A stretch of 64,000 nt of DNA from Paracoccaceae bacterium (GCA_028875855.1 JAGWVA010000006.1:7501-71500); one strand, 5' to 3'; counted from the first letter of the stretch, positions 19,330-28,612 are shown. Notes: generated by a model not told the origin, from the letters alone. Translations and numbers: made by a program.

Positions 19330-19663
19330 AATGTCTCTGGCAGAGGGAATCCGGCAGATCGTGGACGATCAGGCCAAGGCCCATGGCTTCAGCGCCGTTC
19401 GGGTGCTGCGGCTGGAGATCGGGCGGTTCGCCGGGGTGGAGAAGGAAGCGCTGGCCTTCTGTTTCGACGTGGTCATGCGAGGCGGCCCGGCCGAAGGCGC
19501 GATACTGGAGATGATCGACCTGCCGGGGCGGGCCATGTGCTGCGACTGTTCGACAGAGGTCGAGATAGCCGACCGGCTCGACCCCTGCCCGCTGTGCGGC
19601 GGCGGCAGGCTGGTGCCCGTGGCGGGCGACGAGATGCGGGTCAAGGATATGGAGGTGGTCTGA
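19322..19663 (+). CDS. hypA: Hydrogenase nickel-insertion protein HypA
   Basis: HypA delivers nickel to the hydrogenase large-subunit precursor together with HypB. The 113-residue protein begins [10 protein letters not shown], with the Ni-binding N-terminal amine and His2, and has the zinc motif as MCCDC and CPLCGGG pairs, followed by the usual KDMEV end. It overlaps hupK by 8 bases and shares one base with the hypB start (TGATG), so the operon is tightly coupled. Confidence 0.97.
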   Translation: MHEMSLAEGIRQIVDDQAKAHGFSAVRVLRLEIGRFAGVEKEALAFCFDVVMRGGPAEGAILEMIDLPGRAMCCDCSTEVEIADRLDPCPLCGGGRLVPVAGDEMRVKDMEVV

Positions 19664-20478
19664 TGTGCACGGTTTGCGGTTGCGGGGAGGACCGGTTGGC
19701 AGGCCCGGGGCATGAACACGGTCACGATCACCACCATCATGGCCATTCCCACGCGCATCTGCATTTCGGCACCGGGGCGGCGGGCGTGTCCGTCGGGGAC
19801 ATGAGCCAGGCCCGGCTGATCGAGATCGAGACCGACATCCTTGCCAAGAACGACGCCCATGCGCTTGGCAATCGCCGGGTGTTGCGCGCGCTTGGGGCCT
19901 ATGCGGTCAACCTCGTGTCGTCGCCTGGTTCGGGGAAGACAACGCTTCTGGTGAAGACGATCGGGATGATGGGCGACAGTCCGCTGGCCGTGATCGAGGG
20001 CGACCAGCAGACCGAGAACGACGCCGACCGCATCCGCGCCACCGGCGCCCCGGCGGTGCAGGTGAACACCGGCAAGGGCTGTCATCTGGACGGCCACATG
20101 GTCGGCCACGCGATGGATCATCTGAACCTCAAGCCCGGCAGTTTCCTTTTCATCGAGAATGTCGGCAACCTCGTCTGCCCCGCCGCCTTCGATCTGGGCG
20201 AGGACGCCAAGGTCGCGATCCTTTCGGTGACGGAGGGCGAGGACAAGCCGCTGAAATACCCCGACATGTTCACCGCCGCGAAGCTGGCCATCCTCAACAA
20301 GGTGGACCTGGCGCCCTATACGGATGCCGATCTCGACGCTTACGAGGCGAACCTGCGCCGGGTGAACCCGCTGATCGAGATCCTGCGCGTCTCGGCGCGC
20401 ACCGGCGAAGGGATGGAGGCGTGGGTCCGCTGGCTGAAATCCCGGCACGCGGCCAAGACGCTTGCGAAGGCCGGTTGA
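19663..20478 (+). CDS. hypB: Hydrogenase nickel GTPase HypB with His-rich nickel-storage stretch
   Basis: HypB hydrolyses GTP to release nickel to HypA. The 271-residue protein starts MCTVCGCG (high-affinity N-terminal nickel motif). A His-rich segment between about residues 19 and 38 (11 His) resembles nickel-storing HypB proteins. The G domain follows: [11 protein letters not shown] (P-loop), [13 protein letters not shown], the metal site around [10 protein letters not shown], and NKVDL. Start codon ATG 19663 overlaps the hypA stop. Confidence 0.97.
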   Translation: MCTVCGCGEDRLAGPGHEHGHDHHHHGHSHAHLHFGTGAAGVSVGDMSQARLIEIETDILAKNDAHALGNRRVLRALGAYAVNLVSSPGSGKTTLLVKTIGMMGDSPLAVIEGDQQTENDADRIRATGAPAVQVNTGKGCHLDGHMVGHAMDHLNLKPGSFLFIENVGNLVCPAAFDLGEDAKVAILSVTEGEDKPLKYPDMFTAAKLAILNKVDLAPYTDADLDAYEANLRRVNPLIEILRVSARTGEGMEAWVRWLKSRHAAKTLAKAG

Positions 20479-20479
20479 G

Positions 20480-20770
20480 ATGTGCCTTGGGATCCCCGGC
20501 CAGATCGTGGCCATCACTGATGCGGAACGGCTGATGGCGCTGGCCGATGTCTCGGGCGTGCGGCGGGCGGTGAACGTGGCCTGCATCGCCGACGGGCGGC
20601 TGGAAAACCTGATTGGCTGCTGGACGCTGATCCACGTGGGGTTTGCCATGAGCCGGATCGACGCGGACGAGGCCGCGAAGACGCTGGAGGCGCTGCGCGA
20701 TCTGGGCGAAGCGCAGGAAGCCCTGGAGGCGATGGCCGAGGGGCAAAGGGCGCTGGAGGGCAAGTCGTGA
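20480..20770 (+). CDS. hypC: Hydrogenase assembly chaperone HypC
   Basis: HypC holds Fe with HypD during CO/CN ligand assembly and then chaperones the large subunit. The start MCLGIPGQI, whose Cys2 is essential, is diagnostic, followed by the OB-like core (VGFAMSRIDADEA). At 96 residues it is slightly longer than the common 75-90, because of an extra Ala/Glu-rich C-terminal tail. It begins one base after the hypB stop and its TGA overlaps the GTG of hypD. Confidence 0.95.
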   Translation: MCLGIPGQIVAITDAERLMALADVSGVRRAVNVACIADGRLENLIGCWTLIHVGFAMSRIDADEAAKTLEALRDLGEAQEALEAMAEGQRALEGKS

Positions 20771-21903
20771 AATACGCGAGCGAATTCCGCGACCCCAAGG
20801 CGGCAAAGGCGATCCTTGCCGCCATCGCCCGGGCGGCCGACTCCATAGGCGCCACCCGCGAGAGACCCGTGCACATCATGGAAATCTGCGGCGGCCACAC
20901 GCATGCGATCTTCCGCTACGGGCTCGACAAGCTGGTGCACGAGGGGGTGGAGTTCATCCACGGCCCGGGCTGCCCGGTCTGCGTGCTGCCGATGAGCCGG
21001 GTGGACGAATGCGTCGAGATCGCCGAGCGGCCGGAGGTGATCTTTACCACCTTCGGCGACGCGATGCGGGTGCCCGGCACGAAACGCTCGCTTGTGCAGG
21101 CGAAGGCGGCGGGCGCGGATATCCGCATGGTCTATTCGCCGCTCGACGCGCTGGACCTCGCCCGGCGCAGCCCGGGGCGCGAAGTGGTGTTCTTCGGGCT
21201 GGGCTTCGAGACGACGACCCCCTCGACCGCGCTGTCGATCCAGGCCGCCGCGCGCGAGGGGCTGACGAATTTCTCGGTCTTCTGCAACCACATCACGGTG
21301 CCCGAGCCGATCAGGGCGCTGCTGGACGATCCCCACATGACGCTCGATGGCTTCATCGGGCCGGGGCATGTGTCGATGGTGATCGGCACCCATCCCTACG
21401 ACTTCATCGCCCGCGACTACCGCAAGCCCATCGTGGTGGCGGGCTTCGAGCCGCTGGACCTTCTGCAATCCGTGCTGATGGTGCTGCGCCAGATCGAGGA
21501 CGGCCGGGCGGAGGTCGAAAACCAGTATGCCCGCGTGGTGCCGGAACATGGCAACCCCGTGAGCCTTGCCGCCATCGCGGATGTCTATGAACGCCGTCCA
21601 TCCTTCGAATGGCGGGGGCTGGGGGAAATCGACGCCTCGGGCCTGCGGATCCGGGCGAAATACGCGGCCTTCGATGCCGAGGAGAAATTCGGCATCGGTT
21701 ATGCGGCGGGGCCAAGGCATGTGGCCGAACCCGAAGGCTGCGCCTGCGGGGCGGTGATGACCGGGCGGATCAAGCCCCCGGCCTGCCCGCACATCGGCAA
21801 GGGCTGCACCCCCGAGACGCCGCTGGGCGCGCTGATGGTGTCGTCCGAGGGGGCCTGCGCGGCCTATTGGCAGTATGGCGGGGTGCGGGCGGCAGCGGAG
21901 TAG
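20767..21903 (+). CDS. hypD: Hydrogenase maturation iron-sulfur protein HypD
   Basis: HypD is the scaffold where Fe receives CO and CN. The 378-residue protein shows EICGGHTHAIFRYG, the redox motif GPGCPVCVLP, the GFETTTPSTAL stretch and the C-terminal 4Fe-4S ligands around CACGAVM, ACPHIGKGC and EGACAAYW. The start is GTG 20767, overlapping the hypC stop as GTGA; no better ATG is nearby. A spacer carrying repeat copy B separates it from hypE. Confidence 0.96.
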   Translation: MKYASEFRDPKAAKAILAAIARAADSIGATRERPVHIMEICGGHTHAIFRYGLDKLVHEGVEFIHGPGCPVCVLPMSRVDECVEIAERPEVIFTTFGDAMRVPGTKRSLVQAKAAGADIRMVYSPLDALDLARRSPGREVVFFGLGFETTTPSTALSIQAAAREGLTNFSVFCNHITVPEPIRALLDDPHMTLDGFIGPGHVSMVIGTHPYDFIARDYRKPIVVAGFEPLDLLQSVLMVLRQIEDGRAEVENQYARVVPEHGNPVSLAAIADVYERRPSFEWRGLGEIDASGLRIRAKYAAFDAEEKFGIGYAAGPRHVAEPEGCACGAVMTGRIKPPACPHIGKGCTPETPLGALMVSSEGACAAYWQYGGVRAAAE

Positions 21904-21904
21904 A

Positions 21905-21955
21905 GGGGGGCGCTGCCCCCCTGTGACCCCCCGGGATATTTCGGGACAGAAAATG
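21905..21955 (+). repeat. Intergenic G/C-hairpin plus GGATATTT element, copy B
   Basis: Starting one base after the hypD stop, a G6-CGCTG-C6 hairpin (21905-21921) is followed by a C6 tract, GGGATATTTCGGG and an A-rich tail ACAGAAAATGAG. Order and spacing match copy A in front of hypF (16097-16150). It splits the otherwise overlapping hyp operon, so hypE may be expressed partly independently or at a different level. Confidence 0.6.
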
Positions 21956-21972
21956 AGCAGGCAGGAGGACCG

Positions 21973-22995
21973 ATGGCGCTGCGCGACACTCATGTGACGC
22001 TGGCCCATGGCGGCGGCGGAAAGGCGATGCGGGACCTGATCGAAGAGGTCTTCACCGCCGTGTTCGATCCGCCCGGGATGGAAGATCAGGCGCGGCTGAC
22101 GAATGAAGCCCTTGCCGAGCGCGGTGCGCGGCTGGCCTTTACCACCGACAGTTTCGTGGTGACGCCGGTTGAATTTCCCGGCGGCGATATCGGCAAGATC
22201 GCGGTCTGCGGAACGGTGAACGACCTTGCCGTGGGGGGCGCGCGGCCGCTCTGGCTGTCGGCGGCCTTCATTATCGAGGAGGGATGCGAGGTGGCGTTGC
22301 TGCGCCGCATCGTCGCCTCGATGGCGCGGGAGGCGACCGCCGCGGGGGTGCGGATCGTGACGGGGGACACCAAGGTCGTCGGGCGCGGATCGGCGGACAA
22401 GGTCTTCGTCACCACCTCGGGCGTGGGGGTGATCCCGCCGGGGCGGGACATGGCGGCGGGGCTGATCCGGCCCGGCGACGTGGCGATCGTGAACGGGCGA
22501 CTGGGGGACCACGGAGCGGCGATCCTTGCGGCGCGGGGGGATCTGGCGCTGTCCACCGACCTGCAATCCGACTGCCGGAGCCTTTGGCATCTGATGGCGG
22601 CGGTTCTCGACGCGGCGCCGGGGACGCGGGCCGCGCGCGATGCGACGCGCGGCGGCTTGGCGGCGGCTTTGAACGAGATGGCCGCTGCCGCGTGCGTCGG
22701 GATCGAGATCGACGAGGAGGCGCTGCCGCTGCATGACGAGGTGCGCGGGGTCTGCGAGATCCTTGGCCTCGATCCGCTCTATCTGGCGAACGAAGGCACG
22801 CTGGTGGCCTTTGTCCCCGAAGATCAGGCGACCGCCGCGCTGGCGGCAATGCAGGCGACCGAGGCGGGCCGGGGGGCGGCGATCATCGGGCGGGCCGTCG
22901 GCACGCATCCCGGGATGGTCACCCTGCGCACGGCATTTGGCGGCAGCCGCATCGTGGACATGCTGGTGGGAGAGCAGTTGCCGCGCATCTGCTGA
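21973..22995 (+). CDS. hypE: Hydrogenase maturation dehydratase HypE
   Basis: HypE takes the carbamoyl group from HypF on its C-terminal cysteine and dehydrates it to thiocyanate, the CN donor. The 340-residue protein has the AIRS/PurM-like fold (TLAHGGGGKAMRDLI; TGDTKVVGRGSADK; ATRGGLAAALNEMA) and ends exactly in PRIC, the required terminal Cys. GGAGGACCG lies just before the ATG. It is the last gene of the hyp cluster; the next gene is convergent. Confidence 0.97.
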   Translation: MALRDTHVTLAHGGGGKAMRDLIEEVFTAVFDPPGMEDQARLTNEALAERGARLAFTTDSFVVTPVEFPGGDIGKIAVCGTVNDLAVGGARPLWLSAAFIIEEGCEVALLRRIVASMAREATAAGVRIVTGDTKVVGRGSADKVFVTTSGVGVIPPGRDMAAGLIRPGDVAIVNGRLGDHGAAILAARGDLALSTDLQSDCRSLWHLMAAVLDAAPGTRAARDATRGGLAAALNEMAAAACVGIEIDEEALPLHDEVRGVCEILGLDPLYLANEGTLVAFVPEDQATAALAAMQATEAGRGAAIIGRAVGTHPGMVTLRTAFGGSRIVDMLVGEQLPRIC

Positions 22996-23016
22996 GACGG
23001 GCGGGCGATCCCGGCG

Positions 23017-23649
23017 TCAGCCTCCGCCCATACGCCGCCAGAAGCCCCGGGCGCGGCTGTCGGCCTCTTCCAGCACGTCGCTGACCTCTTCCAGAACGGG
23101 GGCGATGCGGCGGCGGCGGAAGCGGACCCAGACCCGGCGCAGGAACAGCAGGATCATGAGCAGACCGCCCAGCACGATCACGGTCACCCAGGGGAACACC
23201 GTGGCCTTCGGGTCCGCCACGACGCACAAGGCCACCGCATTGGGGAAGATCGTCAGGAACTGGCTGCGCCAGCCGTAATAGGTGACCATCACCCATTTCG
23301 GCTTGTCCTGCGGGGAGATGTAGTTGCTGGCCTCGGTCTCGAGATCGAAGCTGTCGAACTTGAAATAGGGCGGCCAGCCCCAGCCGGTATCTTCGTTGCG
23401 AAAGACGATGGGTTGGCCGTTCGGGCGGATCGCCTGAATGAACTTGATGTCGCGCCCGCTGCCGGACTTGTTCGTGCCGCTCGTGCCGGAGGCGGGCGGA
23501 GAGAAGAAGAAGCGGTTGGAGCCAAGGTCCATGCGCTGCGTGTTGGTCGCGACGATCCGCACGACGGAATGGCTGGGCAGGTTGTAGTCGAAGAACAGGA
23601 AGACGGTCAGCGCGAGCAGCGCGTAGAAGATCCATTTCACCCAGCGCAT
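23017..23649 (-). CDS. DUF1523 membrane protein
   Basis: The 210-residue protein has an N-terminal transmembrane helix (WIFYALLALTVFLFFDY), a periplasmic-type domain rich in aromatic residues (DTGWGWPPYFKFDSFDLE; VTYYGWRSQFLTIFPNA) and a second helix (WVTVIVLGGLLMILLFL) before a basic cytoplasmic tail. These features match DUF1523, a family of unknown function frequent in Rhodobacteraceae. ATG 23649 has GAGGGG about 7 bases upstream. It is convergent with hypE and divergent from the M20 gene. Confidence 0.85.
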   Translation of the reverse strand: MRWVKWIFYALLALTVFLFFDYNLPSHSVVRIVATNTQRMDLGSNRFFFSPPASGTSGTNKSGSGRDIKFIQAIRPNGQPIVFRNEDTGWGWPPYFKFDSFDLETEASNYISPQDKPKWVMVTYYGWRSQFLTIFPNAVALCVVADPKATVFPWVTVIVLGGLLMILLFLRRVWVRFRRRRIAPVLEEVSDVLEEADSRARGFWRRMGGG

Positions 23650-23775
23650 CGCGGACCCCTCACAAGGCGGGCCACCGGCGGCCCGCTTCCTATTTAGACG
23701 CTTGGTCCCGGTCGGGCAATCGCCGGGCCTGCGAAGCCCGTTGCCGGAGCGCAAAAGCCGCATTACGCTTGCCCC

Positions 23776-25065
23776 ATGACCGCTCCCCAAGCCGCCCTGA
23801 TGAGCCAGATCGACGCACGCCGCGACCGCCTGATCGCGCTGACGCAGGGGCTGATCCGCATTCCCACGCTGAACCCTCCGGGGCTGCATTACCGCGAGAT
23901 CTGCGACTACCTTGCAGAATGGCTCTCCCCGCTTGGCTTTCGCTGCGACATCCTGCGCGCCAGCGGGGCCATCGCGGACAGCGACCGGCATCCGCGCTGG
24001 AACCTTGTCGCCCGGCGCGAGGGGGCGCGGCCCGGCGACTGCGTGCATTTCAACGGCCACCACGATGTCGTCGCGGTGGGCGAGGGATGGACGACCGATC
24101 CCTTTGGCGGCGAACTGAAGGACGGGCGCATCTACGGGCGCGGCGCCTGCGACATGAAGGGCGGCATCGCCAGCGCCGTCATCGCGGCCGAGGCCTTCAT
24201 CGCCGCCCACCCCGATTACGCCGGCGCCATCGAGATCTCGGCCACCGCGGACGAGGAATCGGGCGGCTACGGAGGCGTCGCCTGGCTGGCCGAGCAGGGT
24301 CATTTCGACCCCGACCGCGTGCAGCATGTCATCATCCCCGAGCCGCTGAACAAGGACCGCATCTGCCTTGGCCATCGCGGCGTCTGGTGGGCCGAGATCG
24401 AGACGAAGGGCCGGATCGCGCATGGCTCCATGCCCTTCCTCGGCGACAGCGCGATCCGTCACATGGGGGCCGTGCTGGCCGAGATGGAGGAGGTGCTCTA
24501 CCCGCTTCTCGCCGGGCGCACCACGGTGATGCCGGTGGTGCCGGAGGGGGCGCGGTCCTCCACGCTGAACGTCAACGCCATCCACGGCGGCGAGCCGGTG
24601 CAGGACGCGGACTACACCGGCCTTCCCGCCCCCTGCGTCGCCGACAGCTGCACCATCACGATCGACCGCCGCTTCCTGGTCGAAGAGGATATCGGCGCTG
24701 TGAAAGGCGAGATCGCCGCCCTGATGGAGCGCGTGAGGGCACGCCGCCCGACCTTCCGCTATGAGATCCGCGACCTTTTCGAAGTGCAGCCCAGCATGAC
24801 CGACAAGGACGCCCCCATCGTCCGGTCCACCGCTGCCGCGATCGAGCGGGTTCTGGCGCGGCGGCCGGATTATGTCGTCTCGCCCGGGACCTACGACCAG
24901 AAACACATCGACCGGATCGGCAAGCTGAAGAACTGCATCGCCTACGGGCCCGGCATCCTCTACCTTGCGCACCAGCCCGACGAATGGGTGGGGGTGGACG
25001 ACATGGTGGACTCGTCCCGCGTCATGGCGCTGGTGCTGGCGGATTTGCTCGCGCCACAGGGTTGA
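23776..25065 (+). CDS. M20-family deacylase (ArgE/DapE-like)
   Basis: The 429-residue zinc hydrolase carries FNGHHDVVAVG, the GRGACDMKGG metal motif, ATADEESGGYGG with the catalytic Glu pair, and the lid segment KGRIAHGSMPFLGD. It is a second M20 enzyme beside the true ArgE at 11954 and differs from it markedly (for example GHRGVWWAEIETKG). The ArgE/DapE umbrella family is certain, but the substrate is not. Neighbouring amino-acid and creatine-related genes hint at an N-acyl amino acid or amide. Confidence 0.88.
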   Translation: MTAPQAALMSQIDARRDRLIALTQGLIRIPTLNPPGLHYREICDYLAEWLSPLGFRCDILRASGAIADSDRHPRWNLVARREGARPGDCVHFNGHHDVVAVGEGWTTDPFGGELKDGRIYGRGACDMKGGIASAVIAAEAFIAAHPDYAGAIEISATADEESGGYGGVAWLAEQGHFDPDRVQHVIIPEPLNKDRICLGHRGVWWAEIETKGRIAHGSMPFLGDSAIRHMGAVLAEMEEVLYPLLAGRTTVMPVVPEGARSSTLNVNAIHGGEPVQDADYTGLPAPCVADSCTITIDRRFLVEEDIGAVKGEIAALMERVRARRPTFRYEIRDLFEVQPSMTDKDAPIVRSTAAAIERVLARRPDYVVSPGTYDQKHIDRIGKLKNCIAYGPGILYLAHQPDEWVGVDDMVDSSRVMALVLADLLAPQG

Positions 25066-25176
25066 CGGGCCCATCCCATCGTGCCGGCCGGGCCCGCGAC
25101 GAGTCCCTTGCCCGAAAGGCCGATCCCGTGGAACATGAAGCGACCGCTTGGCGGCCAGGAACCAGGGAGAGCCTCA

Positions 25177-26652
25177 ATGTTCAAACGTCTCATGCTTGCC
25201 GCGGCAGCGATCGCGCTGTCGGCGGGCACGGCCCTCGCCGTGAAGGACACGATCACCATCGGCATGCAACTGGAGCCGCCGATCCTTGATCCCACCGCAG
25301 GCGCCGCCGCCGCGATCAAGGAGGTCACCTATGCCAACGTGTTCGAAGGGCTGACCCGCGTCGTCGAGGACGGATCGATCAAGCCGGGCCTTGCGAAAAG
25401 CTGGGACGTGACGGATGGCGGCAAGGTCTGGACCTTCCACCTTCAGACGGGCGTGACCTTTCAGGACGGGACGCCCTTCTCGGCGTCGGACGTGAAATTC
25501 AGCTTCGACCGCGCGCGGGGGCCGAACAGCCCGAACGCGCAGAAGCCGAAATATGCCGAGATCGAAAGCGTGGACGTGATCGACCCCGCCACCGTCCGCT
25601 TTACCCTCAAGCATCCCGACGGCAACTTCATCTTCGTGACGGCGCTTGGCGACAGCGTCATCGTCTCGCCCAAGACGGTCGATCAGGACAAGACCCATCC
25701 CGTCGGCACCGGCCCGTTCGAATTCGTGGATTGGGTGAAGGGCGATCACATCGACCTGAAACGCTACGCCGGCTACTGGGGCAAGAAGCCCGCGCTGGCC
25801 AAGGCCACGTTCAAGTTCGTGGCGGACCCCAACGCGGCCTTTGCCGCCGTGATGTCGGGCGCGATCGACGCCTATCCCGCTTTCCCGGCGCCGGAGACGC
25901 TGGCGCAGTTCAAGTCGAACCCGCAGTTCAAGGTCATCGTCGGCACCACGCAGGGCGAGACGATCATGGCCATCAACAACCGCAACAAGCCGCTGAGCGA
26001 TGTCCGCGTCCGCGAGGCGATTGCCCATGCGATCAACCGCAAGGACATCATCGACGGGGCGATGTTCGGCTACGGCACGCCGATCGGCACTCATTTTCCG
26101 CCGACCGACCCGAACTACGTCGATCTCACCGGCCTGTCGAACTACGACCCGGCGCTGTCGAAGAAGCTGCTGGCCGAGGCGGGGGTGACGACGCCGCTCA
26201 AGCTGCGCCTTGCGCTGCCGCCGCCGTCCTATGCCCGCCGGTCGGGCGAGATCATCCAGAACGAGCTGAAGGCGGTCGGCATCGACGCGACCATCACCAA
26301 CATGGAATGGGCGCAATGGCTGAGCCAGGTCTTCAAGCAGCATGACTTCGACCTGACGATCGTCAGCCATACCGAGGCCAACGACATCGATATCTACGCC
26401 CGGCCCGACTATTACTTCGGCTACAACAACCCGAAGTTCCAGCACCTGATCCAGACGCTTCAGGCGACCTCGGACCCGGCCGAGCGGGCGAAGATGCTCA
26501 AAGAGGCGCAGACGATGATCGCCAAGGATTACGTGAACGCCTACCTGTTCCAGTATCCGAAGCTGGGCGTCGCCAATGCCCATATCCAGGGCCTCTGGGC
26601 CAATGCGCCGAACCAGTCGAACGACCTGACCGGCGTTTCGTGGGACCAGTGA
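25177..26652 (+). CDS. Periplasmic peptide/solute-binding protein of ABC transporter (family 5)
   Basis: The 491-residue protein has a signal peptide (MFKRLMLAAAAIALSAGTALA) and a full SBP_bac_5 domain of the DppA/OppA type. Motifs include GMQLEPPILDPTAG, LAKSWDVTDGGKVWTFHLQTGVTF, the DGTPFSASDVKFSFDRA signature and the lobe II stretch REAIAHAINRKDIIDG. No permease or ATPase genes flank it, so it is an orphan binding protein. ATG 25177 is selected because the signal peptide begins there and AGGGAGA lies upstream. A strong hairpin follows the stop. Confidence 0.93.
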   Translation: MFKRLMLAAAAIALSAGTALAVKDTITIGMQLEPPILDPTAGAAAAIKEVTYANVFEGLTRVVEDGSIKPGLAKSWDVTDGGKVWTFHLQTGVTFQDGTPFSASDVKFSFDRARGPNSPNAQKPKYAEIESVDVIDPATVRFTLKHPDGNFIFVTALGDSVIVSPKTVDQDKTHPVGTGPFEFVDWVKGDHIDLKRYAGYWGKKPALAKATFKFVADPNAAFAAVMSGAIDAYPAFPAPETLAQFKSNPQFKVIVGTTQGETIMAINNRNKPLSDVRVREAIAHAINRKDIIDGAMFGYGTPIGTHFPPTDPNYVDLTGLSNYDPALSKKLLAEAGVTTPLKLRLALPPPSYARRSGEIIQNELKAVGIDATITNMEWAQWLSQVFKQHDFDLTIVSHTEANDIDIYARPDYYFGYNNPKFQHLIQTLQATSDPAERAKMLKEAQTMIAKDYVNAYLFQYPKLGVANAHIQGLWANAPNQSNDLTGVSWDQ

Positions 26653-26660
26653 TCCTGCCC

Positions 26661-26680
26661 GGCGGCCCTTCGGGGCCGCC
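26661..26680 (+). terminator. Terminator after the binding-protein gene
   Basis: GGCGGCCC-TTCG-GGGCCGCC is an 8-bp GC stem with a TTCG tetraloop, beginning 8 bases after the stop and followed by CCCTTCC. Efficient despite a weak T-run; the cupin gene begins 18 bases later. Confidence 0.7.
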
Positions 26681-26698
26681 CCCTTCCCGGACGTGACC

Positions 26699-27040
26699 AT
26701 GCCGCACTTCCTGCCCGTTTCCCTTGACGGAATCCCGCCAGAGGTCAGCCACCCCGACCCCGCCCGCGTCACATCGGGCGATCCGGTCCATACGACGTGG
26801 AACATCGAGGAACGCGACGGGCTTTACTGCGGGATCTGGCAATCCACCCCCGGCGCATGGCGGGTAAACTACACGGAGTGGGAATATTGCCGCATCCTGT
26901 CCGGCGTCTCGATCCTGACCGAGGACGGGCAGCCGCCCGTCACGCTGCGGGCGGGCGACAGCTTCATCCTGCGTCCCGGCTTCACCGGCATCTGGGCGGT
27001 GATCGAAACCACGCGCAAGGACTATGTGATCCGCGTCTGA
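26699..27040 (+). CDS. Small cupin-domain protein (DUF861/Cupin_3 type)
   Basis: The 113-residue protein is one cupin barrel: GLYCGIWQSTPGAWRVNYTEWEYCRILSG, then ILRPGFTGIWAVIETTRKDYVI. The pattern of Trp/Glu/Tyr in place of the usual HxH metal ligands is that of the EutQ-like Cupin_3 family, often found near amino-acid or amine oxidising enzymes. Function here is unknown. The ATG at 26699 is favoured over the GTG two codons earlier. The gene follows a terminator, so it may have its own promoter. Confidence 0.85.
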   Translation: MPHFLPVSLDGIPPEVSHPDPARVTSGDPVHTTWNIEERDGLYCGIWQSTPGAWRVNYTEWEYCRILSGVSILTEDGQPPVTLRAGDSFILRPGFTGIWAVIETTRKDYVIRV

Positions 27041-27120
27041 GGCAGGCCCGGAGCAAATTCCCCTTATCGTTTCCGCCAGAATGCCGCATCCTGCCCCAAA
27101 CCCATAAGCGGAGGCAGATC

Positions 27121-27366
27121 ATGGGCATCCTCATCATGTTGATCGTCGGCGCGATTGCCGGCTGGCTGGCCGGCAAGATCGTCGCGGGCTACGGCTTCGG
27201 CCTGATCGGCAACATCGTCGTGGGCATCGTCGGCGCGGTGATCGCCGGGATGCTGCTGCCGCGGATCGGCGTCGGCATGGGCGGCGGCCTGCTCCGCCAG
27301 ATCATCAGCGCGACGCTCGGCGCGGTGATCCTGCTGGTGCTGATCCGGCTGGTCAAACGGGTCTGA
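27121..27366 (+). CDS. GlsB/YeaQ/YmgE-family stress membrane protein
   Basis: The 81-residue protein is almost wholly hydrophobic with three Gly/Ala/Val/Ile-rich helices (MGILIMLIVGAIAGWLAGKI; NIVVGIVGAVIAGMLL; ISATLGAVILLVLIRLV). The GWLAGKIVAGYGFGLIGNIVVGIVG pattern is characteristic of this transglycosylase-associated-protein family, often induced by stress. A GGAGG ribosome site precedes the ATG by 7 bases. A terminator separates it from the convergent creatinase gene. Confidence 0.92.
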   Translation: MGILIMLIVGAIAGWLAGKIVAGYGFGLIGNIVVGIVGAVIAGMLLPRIGVGMGGGLLRQIISATLGAVILLVLIRLVKRV

Positions 27367-27372
27367 GGCGGC

Positions 27373-27390
27373 GGGGGCCCGAAGGCCCCC
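27373..27390. terminator. Terminator between convergent glsB-like and creatinase genes
   Basis: GGGGGCC-CGAA-GGCCCCC is a 7-bp stem with a CGAA tetraloop lying 6 bases after the plus-strand stop and 10 bases from the minus-strand stop. It could serve both genes. Confidence 0.65.
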
Positions 27391-27400
27391 ACCCTCTCGG

Positions 27401-28612
27401 TCAGCCGACCACGTTGAAGCCGGGGCCGTAGGGATAGCCGGTGATGTCCTCACCCCCGTCTTCCCCGATCACGAGGATGTCGTGCTCGCGGTAGCCGCCT
27501 GCGCCGGGCATCCCCTCGGGCAGGGTCAGCATCGGCTCCATGCTGATGACCATGCCGGGTTCCAGCACCGTGTCGATATCCTCGCGCAGCTCCAGCCCGG
27601 CTTCGCGCCCGTAGTAATGCGACAGCACGCCGAAGGAATGGCCATAGCCGAAGGTCCGGTATTGCAGCAGGTCGCGTTCGGCGAAGAAGTCGTTGATCCG
27701 CGCCGTCACCTCAGCACAGCTTATGCCCGGCTTGAGAAGGCTCATGCCGTATTCATGGGCGGCCACGTTCGCCTCCCATATCTTCAGGCTCGCGTCATCG
27801 ACCTCGCCCACGAACATCGTGCGTTCCAGCGCGGTGTAATAGCCCGAGATCATCGGGAAGCAGTTCAGGCTGAGGATGTCGCCGCGCTTCAGCTTGCGCC
27901 CCGTCACCGGATTATGCGCGCCGTCCGTGTTCAGCCCGGACTGGAACCATACCCACGTGTCGCGGTATTCGGCATCGGGAAAACGCCTTGCGATCTCAAG
28001 CTCCATCGCGTCGCGGCCTGCCATGGCGATGTCGATCTCGCGCAGCCCTTCCTTCACCGCGTCGCGGATCGCATAGCCGCCGACGTCCGCCACCGCCGCG
28101 CCTGCGCGGATCAGCTCGATCTCGGCGGGCGATTTGACCATCCGCTGCTGCATGGTCGCCGGCGCGATATCCATTCCCCGTTTGACCTTGAGGAAAGCGT
28201 TGAACTTCTCCGACTGCACAAGGGTCAGGTGATCCGCCTCGACCCCGACCGCCTTGCCGGTGCCCGTGACATGGGCCACCGCGCGCCAGAAGTTGTCGCG
28301 GGTCCAGTCGGTATAGGTCAGGCTGTCACCGTAGCTGCGCCGCCAGGGCTGGCCCGCGTCGATCCCGGCGCTGATCGTCACGCATTGGTCGGACGTCACC
28401 ACCAGCGCATAGGGCCGCCCGAAGGAGCAGTAGAGAAACCCCGAGTAATAGGCGATGTTGTGCATCGACGTCAGCACGACCGCATCGAGCGAATGCATCT
28501 CGAGGATATCGCGCAGACCGGCAAGACGGTCTTCGTATTCCTCGGGCGCGAAGGGCAGCGGGGCCTTGGCCCCGTTGTGGACGGCCGAGAATTCCGGGCG
28601 TTTCAGGTTCAT
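27401..28612 (-). CDS. Creatinase (creatine amidinohydrolase)
   Basis: Creatinase splits creatine into sarcosine and urea. The 403-residue protein has the pita-bread peptidase fold without the five metal ligands. It matches, as I recall it, the Pseudomonas enzyme closely in its diagnostic stretches: FLYCSFGRPYALVVT, DTWVWFQSGLNTDGAHNPVT (with the catalytic His at 233), LQYRTFGYGHSFGVLSHYYG, and EPMLTLPEGMPGAGGYREHD. Length equals that enzyme's. GGAGG stands 7 bases before the ATG. No sarcosine oxidase or urease lies within the window, and the gene is transcribed alone. Confidence 0.9.
   Translation of the reverse strand: MNLKRPEFSAVHNGAKAPLPFAPEEYEDRLAGLRDILEMHSLDAVVLTSMHNIAYYSGFLYCSFGRPYALVVTSDQCVTISAGIDAGQPWRRSYGDSLTYTDWTRDNFWRAVAHVTGTGKAVGVEADHLTLVQSEKFNAFLKVKRGMDIAPATMQQRMVKSPAEIELIRAGAAVADVGGYAIRDAVKEGLREIDIAMAGRDAMELEIARRFPDAEYRDTWVWFQSGLNTDGAHNPVTGRKLKRGDILSLNCFPMISGYYTALERTMFVGEVDDASLKIWEANVAAHEYGMSLLKPGISCAEVTARINDFFAERDLLQYRTFGYGHSFGVLSHYYGREAGLELREDIDTVLEPGMVISMEPMLTLPEGMPGAGGYREHDILVIGEDGGEDITGYPYGPGFNVVG

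Noticed and set aside
22996..23016. Terminator after hypE
   Set aside because: The GC-rich spacer shows no convincing stem with a T-run.
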